A stretch of DNA of 64,000 nt from Owenia fusiformis (taxonomy: Eukaryota; Annelida; Polychaeta; Sabellida; Oweniidae), in NCBI GenBank assembly GCA_903813345.2, contig CAIIXF020000002.1, positions 22,642,455 through 22,706,454 on the forward strand, in the 5' to 3' direction. The translations under genes were made by a program, and so were the position numbers. The notes under the pieces are model-generated. The model made no database searches. It was not told the origin of the DNA and saw only the letters and a list, made by a program, of their open reading frames with translations. Positions 31,701 through 46,700 of this stretch are shown here, one piece after another (position 1 is the first letter of the stretch; every line of letters starts with the position of its first letter).

Positions 31701-34700
31701 CATATGTATTTGTTATCTGTAAAGGTCACTTTTTATGAGAACAATACTTTAGGTCCTTCACCCATCAGATATGTCTCTTATTTTGACATTGAAATGTCCA
31801 TTTATCACCTGACTGATTATTTCAAATAAAATTATTCATAAATTATCTTTTTGATGTTCTTTTCTGTAGTTGCGCCAAGAATTTCGTCTTAAGTGTGTGT
31901 AAATTAAAATTCTTATTTTTACAATTCTTCTCAAAAATGGTCAAAATCTGCCAATTTTAAGTTCAGTGAGTGCAAATTGGTGTAAAGTATGTGCAAGCCT
32001 TTTCAAAATCTCAAATTGGAACGTTCAAAACAATATTGTAAAAAAGTGTCCTTCATCTGAGTTGTATTTATTTGGAAAGTGCTTTTAGTCAAAACAAATT
32101 TTGCAAGTGAAAAACAAAATTAAAAATGAATGTTGTCACTTTTTTGCTTGACATTTTGCTCCATCATCTCAAAACCATTGTCTCATGGGATCAGCCTGCG
32201 GCTTCGGGAATAGTATATTTTAGAAGATATTCCCTTGAGGAAATAATTTACACTATTGCTGGAAATTAGGCAGTCACTATTTCAAATGTATATTCCCACT
32301 GACATCACATTTGAGGGAATATAACTTTTGGAAGGAAATAGTAAATCTGTTTCGGAACACGTGACTAGGTATTGACCAATCAGGATTAGTGTTACAAATT
32401 GGGTAGAAATAAATATCATACTATTATTATACACAATACAAATATGTTTTATATGGAAAGCTAAATATGCCATGAGTTTGAGGTTAATACATGTTTAATC
32501 TATATTTTCAAGTTTGGAATTTTAAGTGGCAATCTGTTTAAATACATTAGTAAAGACCAATTTTGAGGCCTTTCCCCTTTCTCCTAACATGGACTCATTG
32601 TGTACAATCTTCTATCTTCTTAGACCCTTTTTAATACACTCCTGATATTGCATTGGTCCAAGACACATTTTATATGAAATAGCAGTCTGATCACAGGTTC
32701 AAATTCAGAGAAATTGAATGTTCCATTTCAATGAAGGAGATTAAAAAAACACAATGACTCCCCACATAATGGATGGAGGGAGATCATACTAGAATGAAAA
32801 TGCAGTCCTTTTAAATACAAGTCAGAAAAAGCATTTGGATTAGAAAAACTCACATCTGAGCACCTAGTTTTTTGCAGCATTAATGGGCAAACCCAAAAGG
32901 GAGAAAGCTTGTTCAGTCTCAGTTAAGAATGGAAAGTTATGTTGCCATAGATTTGTTCCAATACTACTGTACTTTTAATCTGCCTGCTTTATCTATTAAT
33001 AGCTCTTCAGATTACCACAATTTACATAGAATTAATGACATTTTGATTACTTAATCAAAGGCGGACTTTGATAAAGAGGATATTATTGAATGATGAAGTA
33101 TTTCCTTCTTGTGTAAAGGTTGGTTTAGACTATATATTCAATTCTACATTTTCATACAGTAAAAATCATTGTAAAGAGGTTTAAGACTATGTTCTTTCAG
33201 GCATATTTTAAGAATCATCTAAGGTTTAGTACATGAATTTGAGGATTAAAATTATATAAGAACCTTACATTGTGTTAAAGAATTTCATATCTAGCTCATG
33301 ATATCAGGGTAAAAAATAGATGGGCTAATGGCAAAGGCTAAAACAGGAGATGTCAAAAAACAAATAAAAAGTTTATTGATTTGTAAATATATTCCTACGT
33401 TTATACAAAAGATGGCAGCTATATAGAAAAGGGCATTACAGGATTCCACGAACTTTATATTCTGCCATATATGGTGTCATGTTTTGAGTACAAAATTCAA
33501 AACAAACAGCCACCAATTTTCACTTCAGAATTTTAATTTGCGAGTTTTGGTTTTAAATCAAGCAAAAATTCAAAACACATAAGAAGTGATCAAGATATTA
33601 GTTCGAATCTTTTAGATCGCTGATAATGAATTTATAGTCGGTTATAATGTCAGAAAATAACGACATTTTCATTGTTGTTGTCAATATTGCTAGAATATCG
33701 TCAGTCTTCGTGTAGTTCATTCGAATTCATGCATTCTTTGCCATAGAAATCAGCAGTGAACAAATTGCTTGGAGATTGAAAATATTGAGTTGGAACTCTG
33801 GGAGCCAACACTCCTTGCTGAAAGTTGATTGTTTCAACATTGTTTCATATGAGATTTAAACCATATGTACTCTCTGTGTTTATGTCAAATGTAATGCATC
33901 ATGTTATTTACAAAGATATACATCAATGCCATCATCAACTGGGTTAATTGAAAACAAATAGTTCATACAATATGTTTTAATCATCGGTGTAGAGATATTA
34001 TTTTGAAGATATACTGTATACTTTGATCTCCCCAGGATTTTTTCTCAGGTGGGTGCAAAATTCCCATTTTCACAATTCAGACCAAAATTGGTCAAAATAT
34101 GCCAATATTTCATGATTTTTCTCATTTTCAAGTGGGTGGAAATGGATTTTCATGTGGGTGCAAGCCTATTTAAAAAAAATCTCAGGTGGGTGCTGCATAC
34201 TATATGAAGTTTGTCTAATCATACGAACTAATACATCAGTTTTTAGTTTTAGTGAATTGCCCAAAGACAACGACCTCCTGTATGTTTGTTGTGTTCTTGT
34301 ATTTCCTTTAAAACTTTTCTTATGAATTTCCTAAGTAAATAAACATATAGATATGTGCTCTTAGGTTTATATCAATCATAATTCATATAAATTCACAAAG
34401 TTAAAAAGTTGGAATATGCCAATTTTTCAATTTCTCATATTCAAGCAAGTGTAACAGTAATGATATTAGGAGAAATTTATTTCAGACAAAGGAGATTATT
34501 TGAGGGGTAAGGTATGTATTTCAGGCAAGGGATGAGGTCATTTAAGAATATGTCAATTCAGTTTATGGATTATATGGGGGGGGGGGTATTTTAGACTAGG
34601 GAGGGGGTCAATTCACGCAAAAGGGAGTCTAGAGATAATGTCATTTCAGGCCAGGGAGAGGGTCATTTCAGAACATGTTGACGTCATTAGATAATTGATG

Positions 34701-37700
34701 AAACAGATGATTGGAATGTATTGTTCGCACCAATAAGTGAGTAAATGCCAGATAAGTGTTCCTATCTGGGGAAACTTGAGACGTCACTTGTCTGTAACAT
34801 TGACCTTCGAAACAAACTGGAGTAGTTTTCAAACAAAATAGATTTCCAGGCCTTCAAGCCTAGAAGCAAGTAAAGAGTTCCTGGATTTAGAATGTAAACC
34901 ATATGACTGGCCTAAAACATGTTATTTCCTCAAGCTGAGCAGTATTATGATTAGTGTTATTTTGTTGTCCACTCTGTCAAATATGTCTATTTAGCAGTCC
35001 ATGGGGTTGAACATGTTTATTTATGAGCCAATAGAGTCAAAACATGTCTATTTATAAGCCCATATGGTCAAACATACATATATTTATTTAGTAGCCCATA
35101 TGGCCAAACATATCTATTTATAAGCCCATATGGTCAAACATACATGTATTTATTTAGTAGCCCATATGGTCAAACATATCTATTTATAAGCCCATATGGT
35201 CAAACATACATGTATTTATTTAGTAGCACTGGTCAAACATATCTATTTATAAGCCCATGTGGTCAAACATACATATATTTATTTAGTAGCCCATATGGTC
35301 AAACATATCTATAGATGGTCAAACATGTCTGTTTATAATAGCCAATAGAGTCAAAACATGTCTATTTATGAACCCACATGGTCAAACATATCTATTTAGT
35401 AGCCCACATGGTCAAACATGTCTGTTTATAAAAGCCAATAGAGTCAAAACATGTCTGTTTATAATAGCCAATGGAGTCAAAACATGTCTATTTATGAACC
35501 CACATGGCCAAACATATCTATTTAATAGCCTTCATGGTCAAACATGTCTGTTTATAGTAGCCAATAGAGTCAAAACATGTCTGTTTATAATAGCCAATGG
35601 AGTCAAAACATGTCTATTTATGAACCCACATGGCCAAACATATCTATTTAATAGCCTTCATTGTCAAACATGTCTGTTTATAGTAGCCAATAGAGTCAAA
35701 ACATGTTTGTGAATTGGTTGTAGTAGCAACTGTATCATCAGTGCCTGTGTAGTAGCCCCCTATTATTTAGAACTCAGCTGTGTTTGTTTACAGTCTCTGT
35801 ATCATTTTCACAACACGCTAATAAGTAAACGGCACAAGTCAACTTAACAAACCTTTCCAGGTCACAAGCTTATACAAAAGACACATAAAATAAATACTTT
35901 AAAAATGTTGAAAGCTATTTTATAACAACATATAGAAATAGGAGTTTTGCTCTGTTTGACACAGACAACTTCATTATTTTCTTAAATTCAAAACATGCGG
36001 CTTAAAAAGAGAATATGATGCACATGTTGAATACAAATAGAAAATAACAAAGTGCAAGTAATAATATAGTATGTTGTAATCAAACAAGTGGAAAGCGCAT
36101 TTAACATGGATGATGTAAAAAGAATTTTAACAACGAATCATAACTACTGGGATAACATCGATAAAAGAGGAGGATAAAATTGATCAGATACAAAATTAAT
36201 ATACTGTTTATTGTGCTTGTGTATACAGTGAAACCTGTTTTTACTGAACTTTTTTTTGCCAAGAAAAAACGTTCAGTGTTGGTGGGTGTTCTCAACAGAA
36301 ATGGTAGTTTATACAGAAGTCAATAGAGTATATGTGGAGGAAGGGTATCCACTAGAGATAGATAGAGGTGTTCACTTAGACAGGTTTTACTGTATAGTGT
36401 GCTGTAGCATATTTGAGGGGTCTTGTTATATGGAAGCAAATGATATTAAAGAAGAATACAATAAAACCTCTCTAAAGTGAACACCACTGGGAATGGCTGA
36501 AAGTGTTCATTTTGATTTTTGATAGGTGTTCAGAGTCAATGTTTCAAACGTAATATATATGTCTGTGGAGTATCCAAAAATGAGAGTGAAAATGTGAATG
36601 AGATGTTCATTTTAGATAAGTGTTATAACATGCAAAGGTTTTATTGGATTCATTATTGTGTTTTGCTTTTTATATTACTCAACATTTTTTGTGTTTGTGC
36701 ACTTTGTCTCGTGTTACTAGATAGAAATCTCTGAACTTTTGACTTTGTCCTCGGGAATCATTTTAACTAATATATTACTGAAAATGTGAATGAGGTGTTC
36801 ATTTTAAAGAAGTGTTCACAAGCAAAGGTTTTATTGTATCCATTATTGTGTTTTGCTTTTTATATTACTCAACACTTTTAATTTTTGAGCTCTTTGTCTT
36901 GTGTTACTAAATAGAAATCTATGAAATCTTGACTTTGTCTTCGGGTTTAACTGTATTGATTCATGTGTTTTGCTTTTTTATTATTAGAACATACTAATCA
37001 GAATCATTATCAGTGATCTCCACAGGATTTTTTCTCAAGTGGGTGCAAAATTCTCATTTTCACAATTCAGACCAAAGTTGGTCAAAATATGGTCATTTTT
37101 CATGAGTTTTCTCATTTTAAAGGGGGTGCAAATATATTTTCAGGTGGATTCAAGCTTATTTTCAAAATCTTAGTTGGGTGCTGTACCCACTTGCTTTAAT
37201 GCTGGGGAGATTATTGTACATTTTATGCTTTTGCGCTATGTCATGTGGTACTAAGTAGAAATCCATGACCTATCGACTTTATCTTCGGGGAGCAACATTT
37301 AATGAATAATAAATGCAAATAACAAGGTAAAGCTTGTGTTGATTAACTTAGAATGAATGAGAAGTTTTTTAATCAACCTTTCTAATTCATTAGAGGCATG
37401 TCAACATGTTTGTTGTTTGAATTAAAAATAGGAATTTACATATAATTTGATGAGGGGATTGGGTTCTGGGAAGTGAAGGGAATTGTATGTTTGCTTGTAA
37501 ATGAGAATATCTTTGTAAGTAGAATTAATTGTGGGACTGGGGATAATATAACTAGACTGGGGAATGAAACATGTGTGCTTGGGAGAGAGTGGGGATGTGT
37601 CAGGAGTTGTACAAGGGCAGCTTCAGAAGTTCTGATAAAAATGCTCTCACTTGAAATTTTATCATTAGTTTTCTACAATATTTACAGAGTAACTGGGTCA

Positions 37701-40700
37701 TTCATTTCACTGTAAGTTACATAAAAATTAAGATGATGATAAGGACTATTTCTTAATCTATGGTTGCTATGGTAACCTCAAAAAGATACAGCATTTTTAT
37801 CAAAAATTCTGGATTGGCCTTTGTATGTTTGGGAATAAAAATCAGATAATTTAAGTAGTTGTTCGGGAATAAAACTTTTTTATGGCAACAGATGTAATTT
37901 CAGTTCAAATCAATATAATTTCCCATCCCTTTACATATTATAACCTTTCCAATGGTACCAAAATCATTTGTGAGTCAATTGAATTTTAAATTCCAGTCGT
38001 TTTTGGTTTCCCAGTCAGCTATCATACTAATACATGAGTATAAAAAAGAGGATCATTTAGGGTCTCTGATTTTTGTCCTAAAGATGTCTTCGAAAATCAG
38101 AACAAACTATTTTTGCTCGAATATTCATGTTTGACTAGTATATCTTGCCATATTAATATCCCATTCCCAAGGATTTTGAATATCACAAACTTTTGTACCT
38201 ATTTTTCTATTAAAGGTCTGATCTCTTATTATAGTAGGTACAGGAATACATTTCACTTTTGCAAATATTATTCTCATTTGACTCTCTGGCAAATGTAAAA
38301 TAAAACAAAGACATAATATCAATTTGCTGAACAGATTTTCTGATAATTTCTTCATCAGATGCTTCGATATCCTGTGAAAAGACTCAATTATCAGCATTTA
38401 TCACTGCAAATTTGTTTTTAAATATCATACTGATATTTGATCAGGAAAGTGTCTTTAATATTACATCCTGTATACTGAATTACACGTTTTCTGCTTAATG
38501 GCAAAATAACTCAAATTATGGAACAAATTATTGTAGCTTCATAACTATAACAGTTACATTATGCTTCAAAGCTTGATGCGAGCCACTTGGGAGCGAAAAG
38601 TAGCAGAAATTCTTTGATTCTTTAATTTGAAATTGAATTTGCACGAGCAATATTGGAGAAATTATTGGAGTTTGTCCTCAAAGGGGGATTATATTGATTG
38701 TTAGATCACCGTAGATGCTACTGATCGATTGATCCTCAAATCTTATTGGAATATTTTACTCTATTGGGTAGATTTTGGTATCTTTGCTGGATCAGCAATT
38801 AATATCAAGGAAATTATTATTTCGCTCATTGTTGATTACTTTCAGTTTTTTCTCACTTCCTCCAAATGCAGGACTGCAGATATTATTCACTCTGTTCCTT
38901 CCTGGAGGATTGATGTTTGGAGTATGTTGGAGAGTGTGTTCTGAGAGAGATAGTTTAAACTTTTTTGATGTAGTAGGTCTAGGCCAGAAGTCCAGGCTCT
39001 GGAGGAAACAATAGAAGCAATTATCAAGTGGATTACTAGGATATATTTGGAATAAAATTTTACAGCAAGACTGACGAAAACGATGAGCAATTCTAAGAAA
39101 CTAGAATAGAAAACCAAACAAAAATCAAATAAGTTTCAGATTCAGGAATAATTGGGAGGATATACTAACATAGGGAGTTATGAGAAGTATGAGGAGATAT
39201 AGTTGTCCGGGTGGTAGGATAGGTGGTGTACCATCTGTGATCTTAAGGGACGTCTCCTCAGCATCTAACCTATCCCAGGTAGTCATAGCAATATGAGTTT
39301 GCCATAGCAACATAATTGTTATAGCAGTATTATGAGATGTCATAGCAACAGTAGATTTTTCATAAAACACCATACATGTACATGAATACTATTGTTGATT
39401 TTAAGGGTTACCAAAAAAGGTTAACATTTAACTATTTATAAGTGGAATTATATTTCAGAACAATAGTATTTGTTGACATAGCAACATAATATTATTGTCA
39501 GTTTTGAACATTTGATATCAAAACAGCTGTTTAATCTGTGGCTAAGTGCTTTTTCAATTCTTGGATGAAATTTTCATTTTATTCAAAAATCAGCATTACA
39601 AATTAATAGACTTTCTGACATTCCTTTGAAAATATTCTGACCAAGTTTTGAACATTTATTCAACATATTTTTATTTATTCAAAATTAGAATTCATTTTTT
39701 CAACAACATTAAAAAATCTTCAGGTTAATACAAATGTTCTGGTATTTGATTGATGAATTGATAACTCCTTCAAAGTTTAACAGCACATTATTTTTACATT
39801 TATTTTTCAGGTACCAGAGCTGTTTAGTGCAATAAGGGAAGCAACCAAGGATCTAAAGGACAATCCAACAATAAAGACCGGCCGATCCTTCGATGATTTA
39901 CAAGATCGCACAGGAAGTCAAGTTTACGAGGTTCTATACACTGGTAAAGTTACGGTATCTGAGAAAAAAGCGCCACCTACTTTTATCGATATTGCAGTTG
40001 AACAATTTAAGAATCATGAATTACAGAGGGAAAGGGCGGAAAGACGTCGCAGGAATAGCAGTGGAAGTAACGCAGGTTTACGCTCTCAGGAAAATGGTAT
40101 CCACGATAGTCAATCAATGTCGAAGCTGTTGTCCCGGAGTCAGGACGATCTACTTGATGGTTCTGATAATTTTAATAACAATGGAACTGGAGGTTTAACA
40201 GATTCAACTGAAGTAAATCCAAAAACTAAAATCATTGCCTTAGACAATATCAGCTTGGCTGGTAGTGTTTTTGGGAGCTCCCAGGATGAAACTGACGCTC
40301 AAAATGAATCTAAACCAAAACAGGAGAAGACTGTTGCTAAAGAAGGGAGGGTTAGGCGTAACAGAACAATGGTGTTACAGATTGGTAGCACAGATTTATG
40401 CCTCGTTAGTCCAGATAAGAAGAGTATTATACTAGAAAGAAGATTTAAAGACATTTCTTTCTGTTCACAGGTATGTATATTTAAAGCCTTCTCCCCCACC
40501 CTTCAAGCTCACCGCTATCTCCAGAAAATCTAAATCTAAATAACAAATACCAGTAATCCAGTATGACAATTATGCAGTGATTCCATTTTTAAAAGTTGCT
40601 CTTTCTTAATAATTATATTGAAGAGCAATGAAAAGCACAATTGCTCTGCTTTGGTTGAGAAGATCAGGCTCGTGGCCAGCTGTTTCCAAGGCTTCACTTT

Positions 40701-43700
40701 TCAAAAAATTCTAGGGTGTTCACATTTCACAACCTTGGGCCAAAATCACTTGAAAAGTACTAAGAATGGCGTGATTTTGAAATTTTTGGGGGTTAAGGCC
40801 TGAAGGTCGTTTATTATTTATTTAAACTGTTAGTTCGCTCAAGGCGTCTGCCTGACTCACATCTTCCTGTTTCTGAGGGAGACAGAATGAAAAGGGGAAT
40901 AGCAACATAGGGCTTGTCGGAGTACTAATCTTAAATTTTTCACTACTTGTTGAAAGATATGAGCCTATGATATGACTAAATATGGTTCCATAATACACTG
41001 TTGCCATCTATGTTTTGTTGTAAATATTCATTTCTTTAGAGGCAATGTCTGTTTTCAGATTAACATTTTTGTATCCCATAAAATTCATTGGCAGATGGGT
41101 ATAGGCTAAAGTACACTGATTTTTTCAATAACTAGACCTTTTTGAGGCCCTTTTGGCTAAATCTATGAAATTGCCCACTCATTTCTTTGTTCTCAGTTCT
41201 TAGACAAATGAGAACTGCTATTCCTCTGAACTAATATATCCCTCTCATGGGATACATACTAGTTATTCACACCGTTGATCTCGATCCCTATTTTCGCCTC
41301 TTTTTGGAGAAATCAGCTTTTCTCACATGTGAACCCACTGAATGCTGCAATGATTCATAAAACTGAACCTTTGAGTCTATCACATGACGTTACCCCATTA
41401 GTCATTTGATTAATCCATATACATGATTTGTAACCTTATTGTTATGGCATTTGCAGGGTATTAAGCATCCAGATTACTTTGGTTTCATCTCAAGAGAGCC
41501 TAGCACTGGAAGATTCCTGTGTTATGTCTTCCAATGTGCTACAGAGGGAGTGGTAAGTCATATTATCTATATTTATTTGTTTTATTTATCATAAAAATAT
41601 ATACAAAACATGCAACATCTAAGACATGTCACAATCTTAGACACCACAATGGCATATAAAAGAAGGATCATGTGCTAGAAAAATGTCCTCTATGGTCTTT
41701 TATAATTCAATTTATGTAACTTAATTTATTTTGAAATTTTGTAAATTTATTTCTCAGCCTTTTGCCCGGTTTATAGGTTTGAGTTAATCTTTTGGTTTAC
41801 TCTAGCAGGTTATCTTTCAGTCCACTTTTGGTCTTTGTCCCCATGATTCAAAAATGAAAACAACACACATGTTCAATTTGAATTTTTTAGGGATCAAGAG
41901 CAGACTAGTGTCAAGGTCTCATTGGGTTTTTGGACTGCTGGTTAAATTGCTTGGCGGCCATTTTGATTTTTCTAGAAAATGACACCTAGTGTCGGCCACA
42001 TTAGGTTTTTGGCATGCTGTTTAAATTACTTGGCAGCCATTTTATTTATTTTTATTTTTTTAAATTTTTTTCTATAGTGAAGTATGATACTGAGTGTCTT
42101 GTTTATGGTTGGATAGGTACTTGATGATTAGTTTGACAATTATCATTCTGATGGCTGAGTAGTCATTTGTGAAATAATTTTGGGGACTAAACTTAAAGGA
42201 AATGATATTATTTATGAGAAGCCAGATCACATTTGTGAAATATTGTCAACGCAGGGCTTTTTAAGTCTGAAGTATTCAATCGTGACATATTTGTAATTGA
42301 CAAACCTCGCAGAGCACCTAATTAAGCACTAAGCACTGTTAGTCCTTTACAAATAATTTCCATTTCTAAACAACATGTACATGGATGGATCAGTACTTCA
42401 TGTTAATGATGAGGAACAACATTTTGTGTGTTATGTACCTGTTTATCCTTTTGTAGTAACATAATCTATAAAAAACAAGCACATTTAGTATATAATAGTT
42501 CATATATGAGCATAGTCATTTCACGCAAACACCTGAGATAAAATCAAATAAAACTACAAGCACTTCAGGTTTTTACATCAACGCTACAAGTGGTGACATA
42601 TTGTTAAAGTCTCCAACGTTTTTGTGAATGGTGTTTGCATGTTGGTGTTTTTCATTCAGCGGTTGGTGTTCGGTGTCTGTAACAAATGGTGGGTGGTGAC
42701 ATTTTGCCTTGTTATGTAACTGCAAGAGACATTGAACCTTTTGGCTTTGAAAAATCATATTTAGAGTCCATATCACTTCATTGGAAAGACCATTGTCCAA
42801 ATCAATCATTCATTATGCAAGGTTTTCAAAATGTTATAAGTAGAGCTTTATTATCATTCCCATGGAGCCAATGTCATATTTCTATCTCTATGTTAATTTT
42901 TAAATCAATAGAAAGTCTGAAGATCTGAAGATAATTCACCAGACAGTAAGAGTGGAAAAATAGGAATGAACGAAAAAATTATTTTCATCACAATTAAAAG
43001 CTGTTTAAGTGGAACTCTACTGGGACTGGCTTAAATGTTTAGATTGACAGATGTTCACATTTTTATTTAACATATACTATATGGTACCCTTTGCATTCGT
43101 TTGACTTCACTTCTTAAAAGAGAGCTCCGTCTTCACTCTTTCAAACTAAAATAAACCTGTGAACTCACCGCGCCAATCAGTGTTCGTCGGCCAAATTTGA
43201 CCGACTTTCTTTATATGGTCATTCCTTCTGACGTCATCGTTGAGCCCGGAATTGACCAATAACATGCGCATATTTAATTAAAACGCATTTGGCGCATGTT
43301 TCTTCAAGCTCGCTGATTGGTGGAAGGTCAGCGCGTAGGTCAAAAGTGATTTACCTAACTGTCACCGGTACCCGTCGTGGGGGCGGGGCTACCAAACTGT
43401 AATGTGGTCTCTATTAGGCAGAGTGTAGTTTAACTAGACTCTGCACGCAGGGTAACTATATGGCAGGTGAAAAATAAGACTGAGAAGTGTTCATATGAAG
43501 ATGTATCCAAATAAGAGAGATGATCACAAATATACAGGTTTTACTGTAGTTCATTATATTATGGTTGACATTTTCGCAATCTGTGTTTATAAAGTCGAAA
43601 GCAAAAATAAGCATGTTATATAATAAGCAAAATACCAGACACTTCTATAGCTATTTATTCATGAATAAGAAAAACTGATGAGATTAGAAAATTTTAAGGG

Positions 43701-46700
43701 GGCGGACATTTTTATAATTATGTTACCTCTGGGAGGCTAATTCAAGTATGGGATTAAGAATACAGTATCTGGAAACAATCGCTCTGTAATGCAGATAGAG
43801 AATTTGAGATATAGAGCCAAACAAGTGCCCAGTGGCACCAGGGAAGTATAGAGCCAGAAGAGTAGTAATATGATAGAAGCATATTATCATATGAGATGCA
43901 TGGTGATATTATGGAAGCATAGTGGCATAATTGAAGCATATTGGCATAATTGAAGCATGGTGACATTATGGAAGCATAGTGGCATACTTGAAGCATAGCA
44001 GCATTCTTGAAGCATGGCGGCATTATGGAAGCATAGTGGCATACTTGAAGCATAGTGGCATTCTTGAAGCATGGTGACATTATGGAAGCATAGTGGCATA
44101 CTTGAAGCATAGCAGCATTCTTGAAGCATGGCGACATTATGGAAGCATAGTGGCATACTTGAAGCATAGTGGCATTCTTGAAGCATGGCGACATTATGGA
44201 AGCATAGTGGCATACTTAAAGCATAGCGGCATACTTGAAGCATGGCGACATTATGGAAGCATAGTGGCATACTTAAAGCATAGCGGCATACTTGAAGCAT
44301 GGTGACATTATGGAAGCATAGTGGCATACTTGAAGCATAGTGGCATACTTGAAGCTAAGTGGCATAATTGAAGCATAGTGGCATAATTGAAGCATAGTGG
44401 CATAATTGAAGCATAGTGGCATACTTGAAGCATAGTGGCATACTTGAAGCATAGTGCCATACTTGAAGCTTAGTGGCATAATTGAAGCATAGTGGCATAA
44501 TTGAAGCAAAGTGGCATAATTGAAACATAGTGGCATAATTGAAGCAGAGTGGCATAATTGAAGCATAGTGGCATAATTGAAGCATAGTGGCATAATTGAA
44601 GCAGAGTGGCATAATTGAAGCATAGTGGCATACTTGAAGCATAGTGGTATAATTGAAGCATGGCGACATTATGGAAGCATATTGGCATAATTGAAGCTTA
44701 GTGGCATACTTGAAGCATAGTGGCATAATTGAAGCATAGTGGCATTAAAGAAGCATAGTGGCATATTGGCATATAGATGAATATACACAGTGAGGTCCAA
44801 TAAAAAGGGATAAAATGAAAATTGTAAGTTGGGATGAAAGTACATAGAGCTATGATAGAAATACAGAGGCAAAATACAAATTAAGAATCAAAGCAGAAAT
44901 AGAGACATAATAAAGATAGAGATGCACAATACAAAAACAGATATAGAGGCACAGAAAAAAAAAATATAAGCATGATGCTGATATAAAGCAAAGAGACCAA
45001 ATGAAGAATAAAGAGGCACTAAAGCAGCACTATGCAAATAAAGACACTGTTTCACCTAGGAGATAATACAAAAGAACAACAGAGAATACAAAGCAAACTG
45101 CAATAAGCAAGATAAAAGTTCATTTAACATTAATAATTCAGAGAGTAAATGATTTAATGAAAAAACACACTTCTGAGGCATAGTATGAGAAGCAATGAAA
45201 CAAGGTGTTATAGTCTTTCCAGGTATTTATGTACTTTGAAATGATATATAACTTTGGGTATTACAGGAATCAAAATAATTATTACATAAATAACAATGAA
45301 TATGACATGAATAACAATGATTATGACATGGATAACAATGAATATGACATGAATAGCAATGAATATGACATGGATAACAATGAATACAACTCTCCATGAC
45401 CAGACAGGATTTATTTTAGAACATTCGTATCAAACGGAAAGAAATATTTATTGTCTGAAAAACTATTTATTGTCAGGAACTCTCGATAGCAGGTGAATCT
45501 CGATGAGTTGATCGGTTAGGGAGGTAAATTGACTGGATTGATTAATGTCTTGATCGTGCTCTGAGGAGCTGTGGTCAGTAGATAATCATGGATCATTCCA
45601 ATGTAAAAATTCAGTTTGATGAGGTAAGCAATGCTAATTTCCTGATACTCACAGTCCACTCCTTGGTCTCTCTATGAATGCCTGATTCAGTCAACCAGTT
45701 TTTTGTCATGGCTTAAAATATGGTGACATAATGTTATATCACAAATTTTTACACTATTTGGACCCCTATATTATGTCACCCCCACAATTGATATTGTTAT
45801 GAACTTTTTTGTGACGGTGGTTAGTGGTCGGCAGTCAGTGATCGGCGTTTGGTATCTGTTGCAGTTTGCAATAGTTACAAGGTGGTGACATTTTATTGCT
45901 GTGTTAATACCAAGTTTGAATATTTTACGCAGGGTATGTAGTTATGTCACCACTAAGAATTTTTGCGACTCCAATTCAGCTTTGGCTTTGACTTTTTACA
46001 GGAAAATTAATGCAAAGACTAACTTGAAACCTTTACATTAAACACATATAGACATGTTATACGAATAATTGATTTCTGGCAATCTCTGTTTCTATAGCAA
46101 CAAATTAGTGGGTTTAAGTAATTAAATTAGTAATTCAAATTGTAATCCATTAACTCAATAGTTACATGGTACAGGGTACAGGTTACAGGTACATACAGAT
46201 ACTCACATAGGACGCATCTATAAATGGGACCAATGTTTATATCTGTTACCATTGCAACTGTTACCATGGCAACAAATAATTTTGAACAGTGTTGTAGTAT
46301 TTGTAGGATAGTGAGGATAATTTGAGAAGTAATATTCATATTAGCTTAGCTTTGACTCTTTCAAAAGCTGCCACTAATGTTTCTAACTTTGGCAGTCTAT
46401 ATATTTTTTGTATATATATAGGTTATTTACTGGGAGGGATTGAATATGGGTTTTATTCCGAGGGACAATATGATATTGACCGAAGGGTGATATGATATTG
46501 ACCGAGGGAGCGCAGCGACCGAGTGTCAATATCATATTTCCCAAGGTCAATATCATATTTTCCGAGGAATGAAACCCATATTCAATCCCGACCAGAAATA
46601 ACCTATTTATTCCATAATACATTCCTCTAAAATGTCACATTTTGAAAATGCTTTTATCAATTAGCTAAGGTTAAAAATAACAGGAAAACCAAAAATAGGT

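Larger units (their letters stand above)
28710..39810 (+). other. TBC1D1/4 intron 1
   Basis: An 11.1-kb intron holding MITEs and minisatellites listed separately. No other exon with a convincing frame. Stretches such as 32500-33900 and 37300-39800 show nothing recognisable. Confidence 0.7.

Noticed and set aside
35368-35712. 114-codon repeat-rich open frame
   Set aside because: Translation of the 31-bp minisatellite.
43754-44726. Several long open frames (up to 146 codons) on both strands
   Set aside because: Produced by the 19-bp repeat, which keeps frames open every 57 bp; no gene-like composition.
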